Assembly (NCBI GenBank): GCA_010279815.1
Contig: QEOQ01000204.1
Coordinates: 1,427,561 to 1,491,560, forward strand
DNA length: 64,000 nucleotides
Source of the DNA: Brachionus plicatilis
Lineage: Eukaryota > Rotifera > Eurotatoria > Ploima > Brachionidae
Reading direction: 5' to 3'
Numbering within the stretch: position 1 is the stretch's first letter; each line of letters opens with the position of its first letter. A program made the translations under genes and the position numbers. The notes beneath the pieces are model-generated. The model worked only from the letters and a program-made list of their open reading frames with translations. It was not told the origin of the DNA and searched no databases. Below are positions 10,298 through 22,322 of this stretch, in pieces.

Positions 10298-10914
10298 ATA
10301 TTTTTAATTAATTTTAATTTTATCAAAAAAGAAGAATTTTGTTTCAATTTGTATTGAAATTTACAATAATTATTTTTAAAGCACCCAATTATTTTTTTTA
10401 AGTAACCAAAAATTAAAAAAAGTTATCAGAGTATGTTTGACAATGAGGTTTTTTCAATTAAAATTACAAAAAAAATTAACTTTTTATCAATGAATGAATA
10501 CTTTTTATGTTTTTGGTTAAAAATTCAATATTTGCATGAATCTTGTTCTAGATTTTTTATTTTTTTCTGGCAGTCAATTAATACTGGGTAATTTAAAGTT
10601 AAAATTGAAAATTAAAAAAAAATTGAAAAAATTTTATTTTAATAACACATTAAATTTCTTTTTTTGATCTTTTTTTTAGTAAATGAAATTAATAGTTTAT
10701 TTGACTCTTATTGATTCTTTTTTTTTTTGTCTTTTTTTACATGAGAAAAAATGTTTTAGGTAATAAAAGTGCTACAAAGTATGTTGCACTATGTTGCAGT
10801 ATTTTTTCTAATATTTTTAATTAATTTTAATTTTATCAAAAAAGAAGAATTTTGTTAAAAAAAAATTGAAAAAATTTTATTTTAATAACACATTAAATTT
10901 TTTTTTTTTGATCT
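10176..10914. repeat. Interspersed direct duplications (A-B-A-B blocks)
   Basis: Block A (10176-10342) recurs at 10687-10855 with only a few differences; block B (10614-10670) recurs at 10857-10914. The order A, spacer, B, A, B indicates at least one segmental duplication after the MITE inserted. Confidence 0.75.
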
Positions 10915-12509
10915 AGTATTATAAGTATTTATCATCCAAGTCTCAAGATTAAAATGATCTGTAAATAAATGGTCAGTGTTACCCGTTCGTTATGTGTCAA
11001 CAATATTTATTCAATTCAAGTTAAATTAAAATTTCTAAAATTGCACTTAACTTATGTCTTTAATGAAAGACAAAGATTTTTAGCGAAAAAATTGAATTTC
11101 ATTCTGGCGCCAACATTTATTTTAATAATTATTATAGCTTCTCAATTACCTCATTGACAAACAAAACCTTATTTCAAATGTTTGTTTTAATTTATTCTAT
11201 TAATTCTCAAATTTTAAAGGTTATAAATTGGCCTCATTTTAAAGGATTTTATGACTCAATTTACGTTTTAGTTTGGGATATTTTCGAGTAGTTTTTAATA
11301 TTCGCTAAAATGACTTTAATTTAAATCATGCTATGAGACCTTGAATTGGCATGTTGGCCTTTTTTTTTTTTGACTATCTAATCTTAATTTAATCGATGAA
11401 AAATAGATGCTAAATCTTGAATAAATGTAACCCAATAGTCGTTTAATTAAATCCTAGTAATTAAAAAAAAAAGAGACTAATTAGACTATCTAAGTACATA
11501 TTATCTCTTTTCAAAAAAAATAGATTTTCGATTTGGCTCGATGAATAGACTAAAAATTTTCAAAAGAATTTCTAAATAATAAAACTATTTGATTGATTTT
11601 ACTTTAAGACTAGATATTTTCAGGTTGAGCTCAAGGGAATTTTAAAATCCAGAAATTTATTTCATCAAGTTTTGTAATCAAAATAAAAATATTTTTTAAA
11701 TCTTTGGCGAATACAAACAAAAATATTTTAACTAGAACACAATCAACAAGGATATTTCGCAACGTTGATAGTTTTCACCAAATTACAAATAAACTTGGTA
11801 ATTAAACAACAACGTCAATGAAAAATAGTAAAAAAAAGTTGTGAGTTTATTAAAATTGATTTATTTAAAAAAAAAAGAAATAAACGCTTTTTTATATGGC
11901 TTTTGTTTTTATTTTTGTAATCATTAGAGTCATAAAATTACGTGACTCTGGTCCAAAAAGTTCAGACTTTTAGTTATTTTTAACATAAATTTTTAGGAGT
12001 CACTGGCTAGCTTTCGGATTCGCGTCATTTAGCCACAATTCACCGTTATATTTATTTTTGTTTTAGTATGCTTTTTTTTTTACAATTTACTTAGGGGGCC
12101 GGGATAATTTGCTAATTTTTCTTTTAACTTTTAAAATTAAAATTTTTACCGAGTCTTAAATGAGCTCAAATCACATTTAAATAATGCAACAATACCGCTG
12201 CTTCATAAATAAATAAGAACATAAATTATTTTATTTTTCTCTCGCGCTCTCTCGTCCCATTGTTTCACTTTATAATTAGATTCAATTATCCAACATAAAA
12301 AGCAAAATTAAATTTTTAAAATTTAAAAAAAAATCTATTTAATCCAATTTTATCAAGTCGCGTTATCTTTTAATTAACTGTCCTATTTTTTTTGTAGCAC
12401 TTAGTCCCTAATTATTTCTCTATTGTAGATATTTCCATGGTATTTCGGTATTAGATATTTAAAAAGTAGTAGTCCGTCTAAATTTTTATTAGAAAAAAAT
12501 ATTGTAAAA
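10915..12509. other. Intergenic DNA upstream of Homer
   Basis: A 62-codon frame at 10969-11157 has no recognisable features. A CT-rich tract with CTCGCGCTCTCTCG near 12241-12254, about 260 bp before the Homer ATG, is the most promoter-like stretch, but I cannot define a core promoter. Confidence 0.35.
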
Positions 12510-13861
12510 ATGGGGTAAGTTATTTTATATATTTTTATTTGAAATTTTTAATGTATATTCAATTTAGTGAGCAGCCATTGTTCACATGCAAGGCCCATGT
12601 ATTCCAATTGGAGCCTGAAATGAAAAAATCATGGATCGCGTTGAGCACCTCGGCAGTTAATGTACAAATTTTTCATGATCCTATTAAAAATATATACCGA
12701 ATTGTATCGGTGGAAGGTACCAAAGCGTTGATAAATAGCATTGTTACTCAGCGTATGACATTTACGAAAACGTCGCAAAAATTTGGACAATGGATTGATT
12801 TTAAGCTTAATTTAGTCTATGGTTTAGGATTTGCCAACGATGTCGAGCTCAACAAAGTATTTAAATAAAGTTTTTTTTAAAATTTTTTTGGTATTTTTTT
12901 TTTTTAGTTCGTAGATAAATTTAAAGAAATAAAGGAGATGACAAGAAGCACGGCTACTATTCTCAGACCTCATGAGAGAAGCAACAGTTGTGAAATTACA
13001 AATTTCAATAGACATGTGAGAGAATTTTTTTTTTAATTTTAATATTTTAAAATGACTAAAAAAGCATTTTGGAATATAATTGTCATTAGTTGTTGGGGTA
13101 GATTAATTTTTTTATTTAATATTTTTAAAAAAATCTAGTTTAAATATCAATTTTGGCTGAAAAAAACTTTTATTTAATAACAAAATAATTAAAAAAAAAA
13201 CTAGCCCTTAATAAATATGTTTTTCATTAAAAAGGGACGTGTTAAAGATAATTTGTTATTATTGCTTTTAAAAATCGTTATCACGTAGAGCAAATTCGAG
13301 CAAAAATTTCAAACTTTTTTTCTCAATTGAGCAATTTATTTTTCAAATATTTTTATAACCTAGGTCTTGAATGACTCAAATGATTCCAATGATGTACAGT
13401 TAAAAATTGAGAATGAAAAGCTTCGTGCTGCTCTTACTCAAACAACTCAAAATACAAGAAAAATAGAGGACGAAATTCATATATTAAAGACAAACAATAT
13501 GCGTTTGACAGCTGCTCTACAAGATACTCAAGCCAACATGGAAGTTTGGAAGAAAGAGATGCAGTTCTATAAAGACGAATGCAGTCGACTTAAAAACTTG
13601 AACTCTTCAAATAGCTCTAAAAATGGTATTTTTTAGAGTGCTTTAATTAAATTTTTTAAAAAAGTTAACATATTTTTTTAAGATTCTGACCAAGTTTCGT
13701 CATCAACAAATTTTATAAGTCCGGTCAATCAAGCGAACGGACAGAGTAGCATACGACTGAAATATGAACTTCTTCAATTGACTGATAATTTTGATCGAAA
13801 ATTTTCTGAGTTGCTAGAAATTAGAGAACAATTGAGAAAAATTATAAATGAGGTCACTTAG
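12510..13861 (+). CDS. HOMER: Homer scaffold protein
   Basis: CDS is join(12510..12514, 12568..12856, 12908..13015, 13364..13625, 13683..13861), 280 residues. Homer binds PPxxF motifs of metabotropic glutamate receptors, IP3 and ryanodine receptors and Shank through an N-terminal EVH1 domain and oligomerises through a C-terminal coiled coil. The N-terminus MGEQPLFTCKAHVFQLEP, then TFTKTSQKFGQWxD and VYGLGF, is diagnostic Homer EVH1 (residues 1-110). Residues 140-225 are a strong coiled coil (LKIENEKLRAAL onward), followed by a Ser/Asn linker and a second short coiled coil to the end (LLEIREQLRKIINEVT). The first coding exon is just ATGGG, joined to TGAGCAG. The protein is shorter than vertebrate long Homers (about 350 residues), mostly in the C-terminal coiled coil. 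Introns are 51-67 bp except the third, which is 348 bp. Confidence 0.93.
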
Positions 13862-14278
13862 ATAAAAAATTCTTTGAGAAAAAATTTACATAAAATCAAT
13901 GATGTAAACTAGTATTAAACAAATCTATTTTTGCCAAAGACCGTTCTATCTGCTTCTAAGTAATTCAAATATTTTAATTTGTTTTTAAAACTCTTTTGTG
14001 AGTTTTCTCCTCCGAATTTTTGAAACAGAATTTGTAAAAAAAATTTTCTAAAATAAATTTCACTTTATTAATTTTTTTAATTTGTTTTTCTAATGAACAC
14101 AGACTAAAAATTTGATTTTTTTTCAAATAAAAAATTGATTGATTTTTTTACTAAAAAAAACTTTGTAGCATATTTTTATTTTTTTCATATTATTGGTAAC
14201 CAAAACAATCTGCCAGCTCATCAACAAAAAAAATTTAATTTTTCTATCTTCAATATTCAAAATTTTAGCTGCGAAAAA

Positions 14279-15534
14279 ATGATTGCTCTCATTTTATTTT
14301 TTGGATGCATCAATTTTGGTTATTCGAACACTGTAGCAGGATTTTGTGATAAAATTTCTCCAACAAATTGGACCATGATACCTTTAAATGAAACAGTCAA
14401 TTTTGTAAATAATACCTACTTAGTCAATTATTCAACTACAACAATGGAGAAATGCATAAGCGATTGCTGTTCTAATAAAGGTACTCATTTGGTATTCTAT
14501 AAGAATTAATATTTTAAATTAAATAGTTTAAATTTTTTATAACCCGTTATATTTAGTTTATTTAATGATTTAGGGTATCCACATGATTTCCAAATAAAAA
14601 AAAACGAAAATTTTAATGAAAAAATAAATCAAGGAGTTATTTAAGAAAATTAAATGAATAAAGTCGTGTTTTCTTTGGGCAAAAAATACTAAATTAAATT
14701 GAAGTGTTTAGCTAAAAATTTATGAGAATTTTAATAATGCTTTCATTTTATATTTTTCATTAGGCATTTAACACTTAAACTGTCCTTATTTTTTTTTTTT
14801 TTTTAAATAATAAAAAACGAAACCATTTTAGACCTATTATCAATAAAATGAAGATTGTCTTTATTTTTTCAATAGGACAGATTGTTTTTAATTTAATTTT
14901 TTTAGATTTGAGGTGCAATTTGATTTTATTTGATCCATCAACTTCAATATGCTCCAAATATTTGTGCCAAGATGATTGTAAAAATCTTGCATGGTTTGAT
15001 AAAATTTTCAATAAAACATTTTCTCAAAATACAAACTACATAAATCAGACCATCTATTTTAAATCACAATTCGATGAAACATATAACATTTTAAACAATT
15101 CATTTACTGATTCAATCGGAATAGATGAACCAGAATTGTACTTTAATAATACTTCAAAGAGTTCAAATTTCTCAAGATTTGTTCAAAACAAAACAGATTT
15201 AGTTATTGATGGGACTCAATCAGTTAGAAATAAGGAAGCCTCGAAGATGCCGGAAAGAAAAATAACCGAATATGTATCAACAAAGTTGCTTGATAATGAA
15301 CTGAACCGGAGAGTTTCGCCAAAAAATCAGTTTGAATCAAGTGATTTTGAAAATTTCTCAAAAGACAAAAATCTTTCTTATAGAGATGAGGTTTATTTAA
15401 GTATAAATTTATTAATTGGAATTATGGTGATTTTAATTATCAGCTGGATGACAATTGGGTTTTGCATCAGAAATCATAAGAGAAGAAGTTATGATCAAAT
15501 AGAGCTTTTGAACATGAATTCTTATTATGATTAA
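14279..15534 (+). CDS. Type I membrane protein with MANSC-like Cys ectodomain
   Basis: CDS is join(14279..14480, 14906..15534), 276 residues. The ATG at 14279 begins a signal peptide (MIALILFFGCINFGYS); the open frame extends further upstream but without a hydrophobic start. Residues about 25-105 hold eight cysteines, including a Cys-Cys pair in CISDCCSNK, then CNLILF, CSKYLCQDDC; this spacing resembles the MANSC domain of animal membrane proteins. A long Asn/Ser stalk with many N-glycosylation sequons follows, then one membrane segment (about residues 233-256, SINLLIGIMVILIISWMTIG) and a short tail with basic stop-transfer and tyrosines (YDQIELL, YYD). The 425-bp intron interrupts the domain; splicing G|AT restores frame. 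AATAAA follows the stop directly. The MANSC call is by cysteine pattern only. Confidence 0.65.
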
Positions 15535-16387
15535 AATAAATGTTTTTAAAAAATAAATTGAAATAAATATTTGTCTAAACTAAAGAGAATATCTCAATCA
15601 AAAGAAAAGTACTATAACTTTTTTTTTACTTGGATTTAAATTTACATAAATAGAAATAATTAAATTCTTTACATTAAATTTAAAAAGGCAATTAGAATGT
15701 TCTTCGTATTTTAAATTTCATAACAAAAATTAAGTCAACGTTTTTGAATTTCTTTTGAATATTTTAGGCTTCTGGCGATTTTTCGAAATTCGAATTTTGA
15801 AAAAAAAATTCATTCACTTTTAAATATTCTATTGAGTCTAAGCGTTTTTACTCTGAATAAATTTAAAGTGGTTAGAAAAAATGAAAATAATATACCGATT
15901 TCTCGAAAAAATCTATAAAAAATAAAAATCGAAAATGATAATTTTAGCACCTACATTTACCTAATTTTTTTTATTGAAAAGGTTACGCATTCAGTTGAAA
16001 ATTTTCAATAAAAGTGGGAGTTATTGATAAAACGGCAAAACGAAAGAAGTGCATATTAAATTAAAAAATCATTTAAAATTATTTCCTTTTAAAATATAAA
16101 ATATATAAAATTTTTAATTTTGAAAAACTTCGTCAAAAGCGAGTCATGCACCAAAAATTGATGAAAAATTTGATTGTTTGGGAATATTTAAGTTAAGAAT
16201 AATGTGGCATGTGCACATTGCAGATGATGGAAAAAATTTTTTCATCAAAAGACGGTTGAAAATAGATATCAATTTGATAAAGCTAAAGATTTTGTGAAAT
16301 TCATTTCAAAATGATAAAAATTTTATTTTATAATTATAATATAATATATATTATTTTATAATTTTAAATTATAATTTAGTTAACTTT
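15535..16387. other. Intergenic DNA between convergent genes
   Basis: Begins with the AATAAA of the upstream gene (15535-15540). Nothing else recognised. Confidence 0.45.
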
Positions 16388-16597
16388 AAACCAGAATTGG
16401 TCAAGTCATAACTTTTACTAAAGATATTTTTTTTGTTTGTTAGAAAAATTTCTATTAAAAACAATATTTTTTTTTTCAAAAATTTTGTATTTAATGAAAC
16501 CTAAATCTCAAATTTTAAAGTCAGTCAGAAATTGCCTTGAGTCTTGAAAAATTTTACTATTTTGGCTTTAAATTTTGACTTTTTTATCAACTCTGAT
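16388..16597. repeat. MITE, CAGAGTTG-ended family
   Basis: Ends CCAGAATTGGTCAAGTC and ATCAACTCTGATA are degenerate inverted repeats matching the element at 7031-7217, with AAAGTCAGTCAG-type internal motifs. Confidence 0.5.
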
Positions 16598-17140
16598 ATA
16601 GAAATTCCTTAAAAGAAGCATAAATATTGTTAATTGTGCCATAAATATCCTCAATTGTTTATCCAGTAATTTTTCTTCAGTCAAAGGTTTTTAAAAACTT
16701 GGGACAAAAAATTAGCTGTGTAAAAGACATTAATTTTTTTGGTTAAAATTTTCAAAATTATAAAATCAAAATTTTTAGAATAATCTATAAGGATTAATGG
16801 AATTTTTGTTTATTTTTAACTTTAATAAAAAAAATTGTTTCCGGTTTCATTTAATTAGCAGTTGTTTTCTTAGCAATGATTTGTTTGCTTGAAAAAATAA
16901 AATTTCGAATTATTAGGCAAAAAAACATCGATTTTAATTATTTTATTTACACATTAAATAATACTTTAGGAAGGATAGAAACTAATCAGTAAAACATGTG
17001 CTAATTTTGTTAAGTCTAAAAATTTCGTTTGAAAATTTTCTTTAAATATTGTACCCGGAAACTAGAAGAGTTATCCAAGGTTATATACAAAATAGACATC
17101 AAGCACATATTGGTAAGATGATAAAAATTGTTATCGGGTT
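16598..17140. other. 3' flank of SYAP1, nothing recognised
   Basis: AT-rich sequence downstream of the SYAP1 stop codon; no ORF or repeat of note. Confidence 0.4.
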
Positions 17141-18463
17141 TTACTGAATCATTTGGTTAATTTCTTTTTCTAGTTCTTCAGCTGAAATGCTGTCCAAATC
17201 TTCGGGTAAATCTTTATCCCAGTCTTGTTCATCTATTTCGGCTATTACAAAAAATAAAACAAATAAAAGCATAAAATTAGACAATTTTTACCCTCTAATT
17301 TTTTGTTGTCCAGTTTCAATTGCTTCAAGTCATTCTTAATTTCATCTTCGTTAATTCCATTTTGATCATAGGAATCACTCACAAACTCGGTACTTGAAAT
17401 TGGCTCCTGGCTTTTCTTCTCATCATTTAAATGTTCTTTGGCTGCTTCTAAAAACATTACATGCTACAGGCCTGTAAAACAAGAAATCAAAGTTACCATC
17501 TAAAGACTCCAATTGAGTTGACTGTTTGATAAGAGACACTCGATAGAAATAATTTCTCCAAAATGCTTCTTCGTTAATTCTAAATAGAAAAAATAATTGA
17601 AAAATACTCAAATTAAAAAATAAAAGAAAATTCAACTAACTTTCCTGGAACTAGTTGGAACCTCATGTCTTTCAAATTAGAATCTTCTTCCAATGTGGCC
17701 ATTGCAATTGGCAAATAAATTTTTAAATCAAAATCAAAATCAACTCCGACCGGAGGACTTCGTGTGAAATTACGACTATCTGTAGATAGTGCTAAAATTT
17801 GCTCTTTAAGCTTTTCTTCCTCATTGTATCCGACCCAGGGTGGCAGAGATGCATCAGCATGTCGCTGCGCTAATTTTTTTTCATTGACAAACTTTTCGTT
17901 TTCTTTATTAAAATCTCCAATTAGAGTCTAAAAATTTTGAAATTAAAGTAAAAAAAAACTTCAATTCTCAAACTCAATTTACTTTTTTTTCAATTGCGTC
18001 TTTTAGCTGAGTAGCCGTTTTGATAACATTGTCTGATGCGTTTTTACTAAAGGAAAAAAGCATGTCTGGAAAAAAAATTAGATTTTAATTTTTAGTATTG
18101 AAAAAAAAAATTACTTCCAAAATTGCTAGTAGTGCTACCCAAAAGTTCTGTAGTATTGCCCAGAAATTCTTTTGCTGAATTTCCAAACTCTTTTGCTGTG
18201 TCAATTGGATTTACAGTACTTTTTTCCTCATTTTCTGGATTTTCCATTTCCGAATTTTTCTTCTCAGCTTCGACTACCTTCTCTTCTATTTTATTCTCTG
18301 GGCTTGTTTCTTCACTTTTTTCCACAGGGTTGGTAGCTTCTTCTTGATCAGTTGTTTCATTTTTTTTGGTGAATATTTGCGGCATGTTTATATTTGGGAT
18401 ATTCACAGGCGGAATCGTCTGTGGTAGATTGTTATTAATCCAATTCGAAATTGAACCAAACAT
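17141..18463 (-). CDS. SYAP1: Synapse-associated protein 1 (BSD domain)
   Basis: CDS is complement(join(17141..17241, 17292..17447, 17497..17579, 17641..17927, 17983..18065, 18115..18463)), 352 residues, essentially the length of vertebrate SYAP1. It is an adaptor linked to Akt/mTORC2 signalling and neuronal function. Diagnostic blocks: N-terminal MFGSISNWI; the BSD domain at about residues 170-250 with [20 protein letters not shown], then DSRNF, then the hallmark [17 protein letters not shown]; a conserved C-terminal EFVSDSYD; and an acidic tail with QDWDKDL. The N-terminal third is an acidic Glu/Asn/Ser-rich linker followed by a helical region. All five introns are 49-60 bp. Exon 5 must use the acceptor at 17448; the nearer CAG acceptor leads into a stop. 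Confidence 0.93.
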
Positions 18464-20082
18464 TTTCTAAATTTTGGAACAGTTGATTTTCTTAAGACAG
18501 ATTTATTATTAAATAAAAATTTTAAATTAAATTTATGCAATTCAATTTCAAAAAAAATCATGAGTTAAATTATCACAGTCAAAATTATAAGAATGAATAT
18601 AAAAATAAAGAAATAAGAATAATTAAAGATTGATGCAAATCGATAAATTAAGCCTGAATAATTAGGGCATATAGACTTAGAAAATATCGTCGCATTAATT
18701 TGCTCATAAAAAATAAGATTTGGTTTCAGTGTTTTATTTGCTGAAAGAACAAAAAAATTTCGCATAAAACTTAGAAAATTATGATTTTTATTAAAATTTC
18801 AAATCATAATTCAGTAATTTTATTATTTTTTTAAAACTCAATCATTTGAAATTATTCATTAAAAAAACGCAGTTAAATTTTGTCTTTTTTCGCATTTTTA
18901 TTTTTTAAAAAAGTAGTAAATTTGCGTCAAAAAATTAATTAATCAATTGATTTTGTTCGTTTTTTAATTAAGTTATCTAAAATTTTCAGAAATTAAATTA
19001 AAAAATCAAAATACAAATTTATGAACATATCCTTTATTCAAAATTATTTGAAGTAAAATGCTATTAAGAATTTTCGGAACATTTAATCAATTTAATAAGT
19101 GAAATTTTTTTTTTTTTTTTTTCACATGATTCATCTTTCTATTGTATTATGCTATTATTTCTTTTTTTTTAAGTCTTATAATTATTCAAACGTTTCAAAA
19201 CATGTCAAACATCAAATCTATTTTTTTTAATTTTTTTTTTTTATCTTAATTAATTACTCTTCTTCAAATTATATCCTTCAACATTATTAACTTATTTTAT
19301 ATTATAGTATTTTGATTATTAGGCTGAAAGGAAGGACTAAGTTCCATTCCAACCTGCCTGGGTATTTCCCTAACTATATTTTTAATAATAACAATAATTA
19401 AGAATAAATAATAAGTGAAAATTAATTTTTTTGAAAATTTACATCGAAAAAATTTATTGTAAAAGATTATTATTTCATTAGTTTCTTGACTTAAATTGAA
19501 TCAAGCATTTTAATCAAATAAATTAAATTTAATTTAATAAAATTAAATTGAAGAAAAAATTAAATCAAAGTTAATGCTTTATTCTATAATAAAATAAAAC
19601 GTTAATTTAATTTCAATAATTTAGTCTAGCTACAAATGACACAAAAATTTTAATCTTTGAACAACTTATTCTAAAAATTTAAATTTCTTTATGAAGCTGT
19701 ATTTCACGTATCTCTTACTTCTTTCCAATTAAATGCTTTCTTTTTTACAAGTATTCTCTTAAATATATAATCTATTTATTGCTAAATTTTTTGACAAAAA
19801 TCAAAATATTAAAAAATATGAAAAAATTTTGTTAAATTTAAAAATAAATTTTGAAAAATTTTCTCTGCTCCAACAAATAAATTGCTCCGAATTGTTCATA
19901 GTTTCAAATTAAAGTTTTGTATATAAAATATTTTAACAAGCCAAGAATGAATGGAATAAAGGATCAATTCCATCTGATTTAAATACAAGATACAAGTAAA
20001 AATTATTTAAAGCATTTTTAAATGACGACAAAATAAAGTTTATTTCAAAAATAATAAAATTATTTTTTTTTGCTATAAAATA
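18464..20082. other. Intergenic DNA with one retroelement tail
   Basis: Long A/T runs and no supported gene. Contains the LINE-type 3' tail listed at 19318-19400. Confidence 0.45.
19318..19400 (+). mobile_element. Non-LTR retroelement 3' tail fragment
   Basis: GGCTGAAAGGAAGGACTAAG followed by CCATTCCAACC and an A/T-rich simple tail also occurs at 60223-60301, where it ends in (AAAT)n and lies inside a target-site duplication. This is a severely 5'-truncated copy of the same family. Confidence 0.55.
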
Positions 20083-21751
20083 TTAGATTTTGACTAGTTC
20101 TAATGATTTTGTATTTTTTTCGCTCTTGGTTGTAATGATGGACACAAAAAAGCTTAAAATTCCGGCTAATGCCAAAGATGTACCACAAAATACAAACGCA
20201 TATAAATTACTCTTTAATTTTTCTGACAAAAATCCTTACAAAATTTAAATTTAAAAAAATTAGTGAAACAAATCGAAAAGCTTTTTACCAGCTATGAAAG
20301 GTCCGAAAATACAACTGAGCCCTCTGAACATGTTCAGGATACCATTTGCGTTCGCAAACGCCTCAGATCCAACTATATCGACTAAATATGGTGTTGTCAG
20401 ACTATTTATTCCAGCAGCAGCCATTCCAAACACGGCAGTTGCAACTGCTTGGTGATAAAAAGTAGCCAAATAGAAGTAAGAATACATTGAGCCAGATGCG
20501 AAAAAAATACACAGAGTATTCATGTGAATGGGTCTTATTATTTTCCGGTCGCTTATTATTCCAAAAATTATTCGCATTGGAATGTTTACAATTCCAATGA
20601 TGCTTATCAACCAAGCAAATTGAGCTATTTGTAAATCCTTCGCTCGTATTGGTATGTAGATGAATGGAATAAAATAGACAAAAAATATGAAAAAATTTGA
20701 CAAAGTAATCAAAAGAAATGAAAAATTTAGTTTAAGAATTTTAAAATTGGTCATTTCTTTGAATAGGTTTTTCACAACACTGGAAACATTTTTTTCTTCT
20801 TTTTTTTCATCACTTGTTTCACTTGAGTTTTTAATAAAATTCTTATAATCTTAGAAAAATTTCAATTAATTTTACTCTAGATCTTCATTTTGATTAACTT
20901 TTTTGTAATAATGTTCAATCGGTCTCAGCAAAGCACCGAGAAATGTACACAAAAAGATTGTGCCGCCTAATATAAGCATTGTGTTCTGCCATTTAAAATC
21001 TTCTATTAAAAATTTTGTAAGCGGTGCATACGCAAAATTTCCCAGACCTTTAAGAAATTTAAAAACAATTTTAATTTCAAATATTTCGAAAATTACCGCT
21101 GCCTGACATTGTTAGACCATTGGCAAAGCCAAGCCTTCTATCAAAATAGTCAACTAATATTATAAAATTAGTCAAATAAGCACAACCAAATGATATTCCT
21201 TTTGAGAAAAAAATAGCGTCCATAAAAATAAATTATAGAAAGATATTTGGAAACTTTACCTCCAATAATGCCGAAAGAAAATTTCATCAAGTAAATAGAC
21301 GGTAAATAAGGTGATACAAAGTAAATCAAACTGAATATTAAAGAGCCTGCCATGACTACTGGACGACATCCGAACTGTTTCGCCAAAGCTGCCGATACCG
21401 GACCTTAAATCTTTTAAGCAAAAAAAAAAGATTTTATCAATCCAAAAATGCTACCACTGAGAAATAGAAATCCTGTATTTAAACTTGGTATTAGGTTGGC
21501 AACTTCTTGTGTTGCATTATAATGATTCTTGATCTCATCCAAGACTATTCCAAAAGAGTACATACATCCGTCCATTACAAAGCTAATGGACTTTGAATTA
21601 AAATTTTACATAAAGATTGATTTGGCAACTTTTGGAAAAATCTTACAAACGCCACAAAAAGGATTACCCAGCCATATCCACCATCAGGTTTTATGAATTT
21701 TTTTTTGTCCATGTCAAGCTCTTTACTCTCTTTTTTTACTTCATTAGACAT
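20083..21751 (-). CDS. Monocarboxylate-transporter-like protein A (SLC16/MFS)
   Basis: CDS is complement(join(20083..20234, 20289..20821, 20876..21047, 21097..21198, 21260..21403, 21455..21590, 21647..21751)), 447 residues. It is a 12-TM major-facilitator protein of the SLC16 (MCT) family, which co-transports protons with monocarboxylates or carries other small solutes; substrate not predictable. The family signature lies at the first TM (KPDGGYGWVILFVAF, residues 21-35). The second MCT hallmark region (YFDRRLGFANGLTMSGSGLG) precedes TM5, and a charged cytoplasmic loop separates the two six-helix halves. The second half holds GIVNIPMRIIFGIISD, including the arginine expected in TM8. The intron between exons 5 and 6 uses an unusual acceptor (ACTCAAG at 20822-20823), chosen because it gives a 54-bp intron and keeps frame. 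First gene of a five-gene, same-strand cluster. Confidence 0.88.
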
Positions 21752-22322
21752 TATTAAAACTAATTTATAAGCAATGCTCTACGTTAAAAAGTATTCAAAA
21801 TATGTACACAAATTAGTTAAGATATGAAGTAATAATAAATGAAATAAAAGAAATCCATTCAAAGTTTTTTTATTTTAAAATGTTTTGTTTTTTTTTTATG
21901 CCTATGGCTTTATTCTTGAAAACATCTAAAAATTTAATAACAATAAAAACTTAGATCAAATGAAGATTTAATTGATAAAGAGTGTTTTATTTATATTTAA
22001 ATTGATGAGGTAAAAACTTTAACTTATTATGTCAAAATCACAGAGATGAATCATTTCAGGCAATTTCGAAATTCGAATTGATGAAAAATGACATTCAAAT
22101 GGAATAATTAAACATTTTATTTGGGCATTAAGAAGATTGTGTGCGTATTAGAAGCTATTAAGGAAGTTTTATTCCTAATAACCTACACAAACGTTTTTTT
22201 TTATGCAGTTGTTTAATCTGCACATCAAGGAAATTCAAAAATCGATTTATATTTTAATAATAATAATTTTAAATATTTTTGAATCATAATTTTTATTAGA
22301 AATTTTTTTCAGATTTTTTAAT

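Noticed and set aside
18123..18347. Plus-strand Ser/Phe-rich ORF
   Set aside because: Antisense shadow of SYAP1 exon 1.
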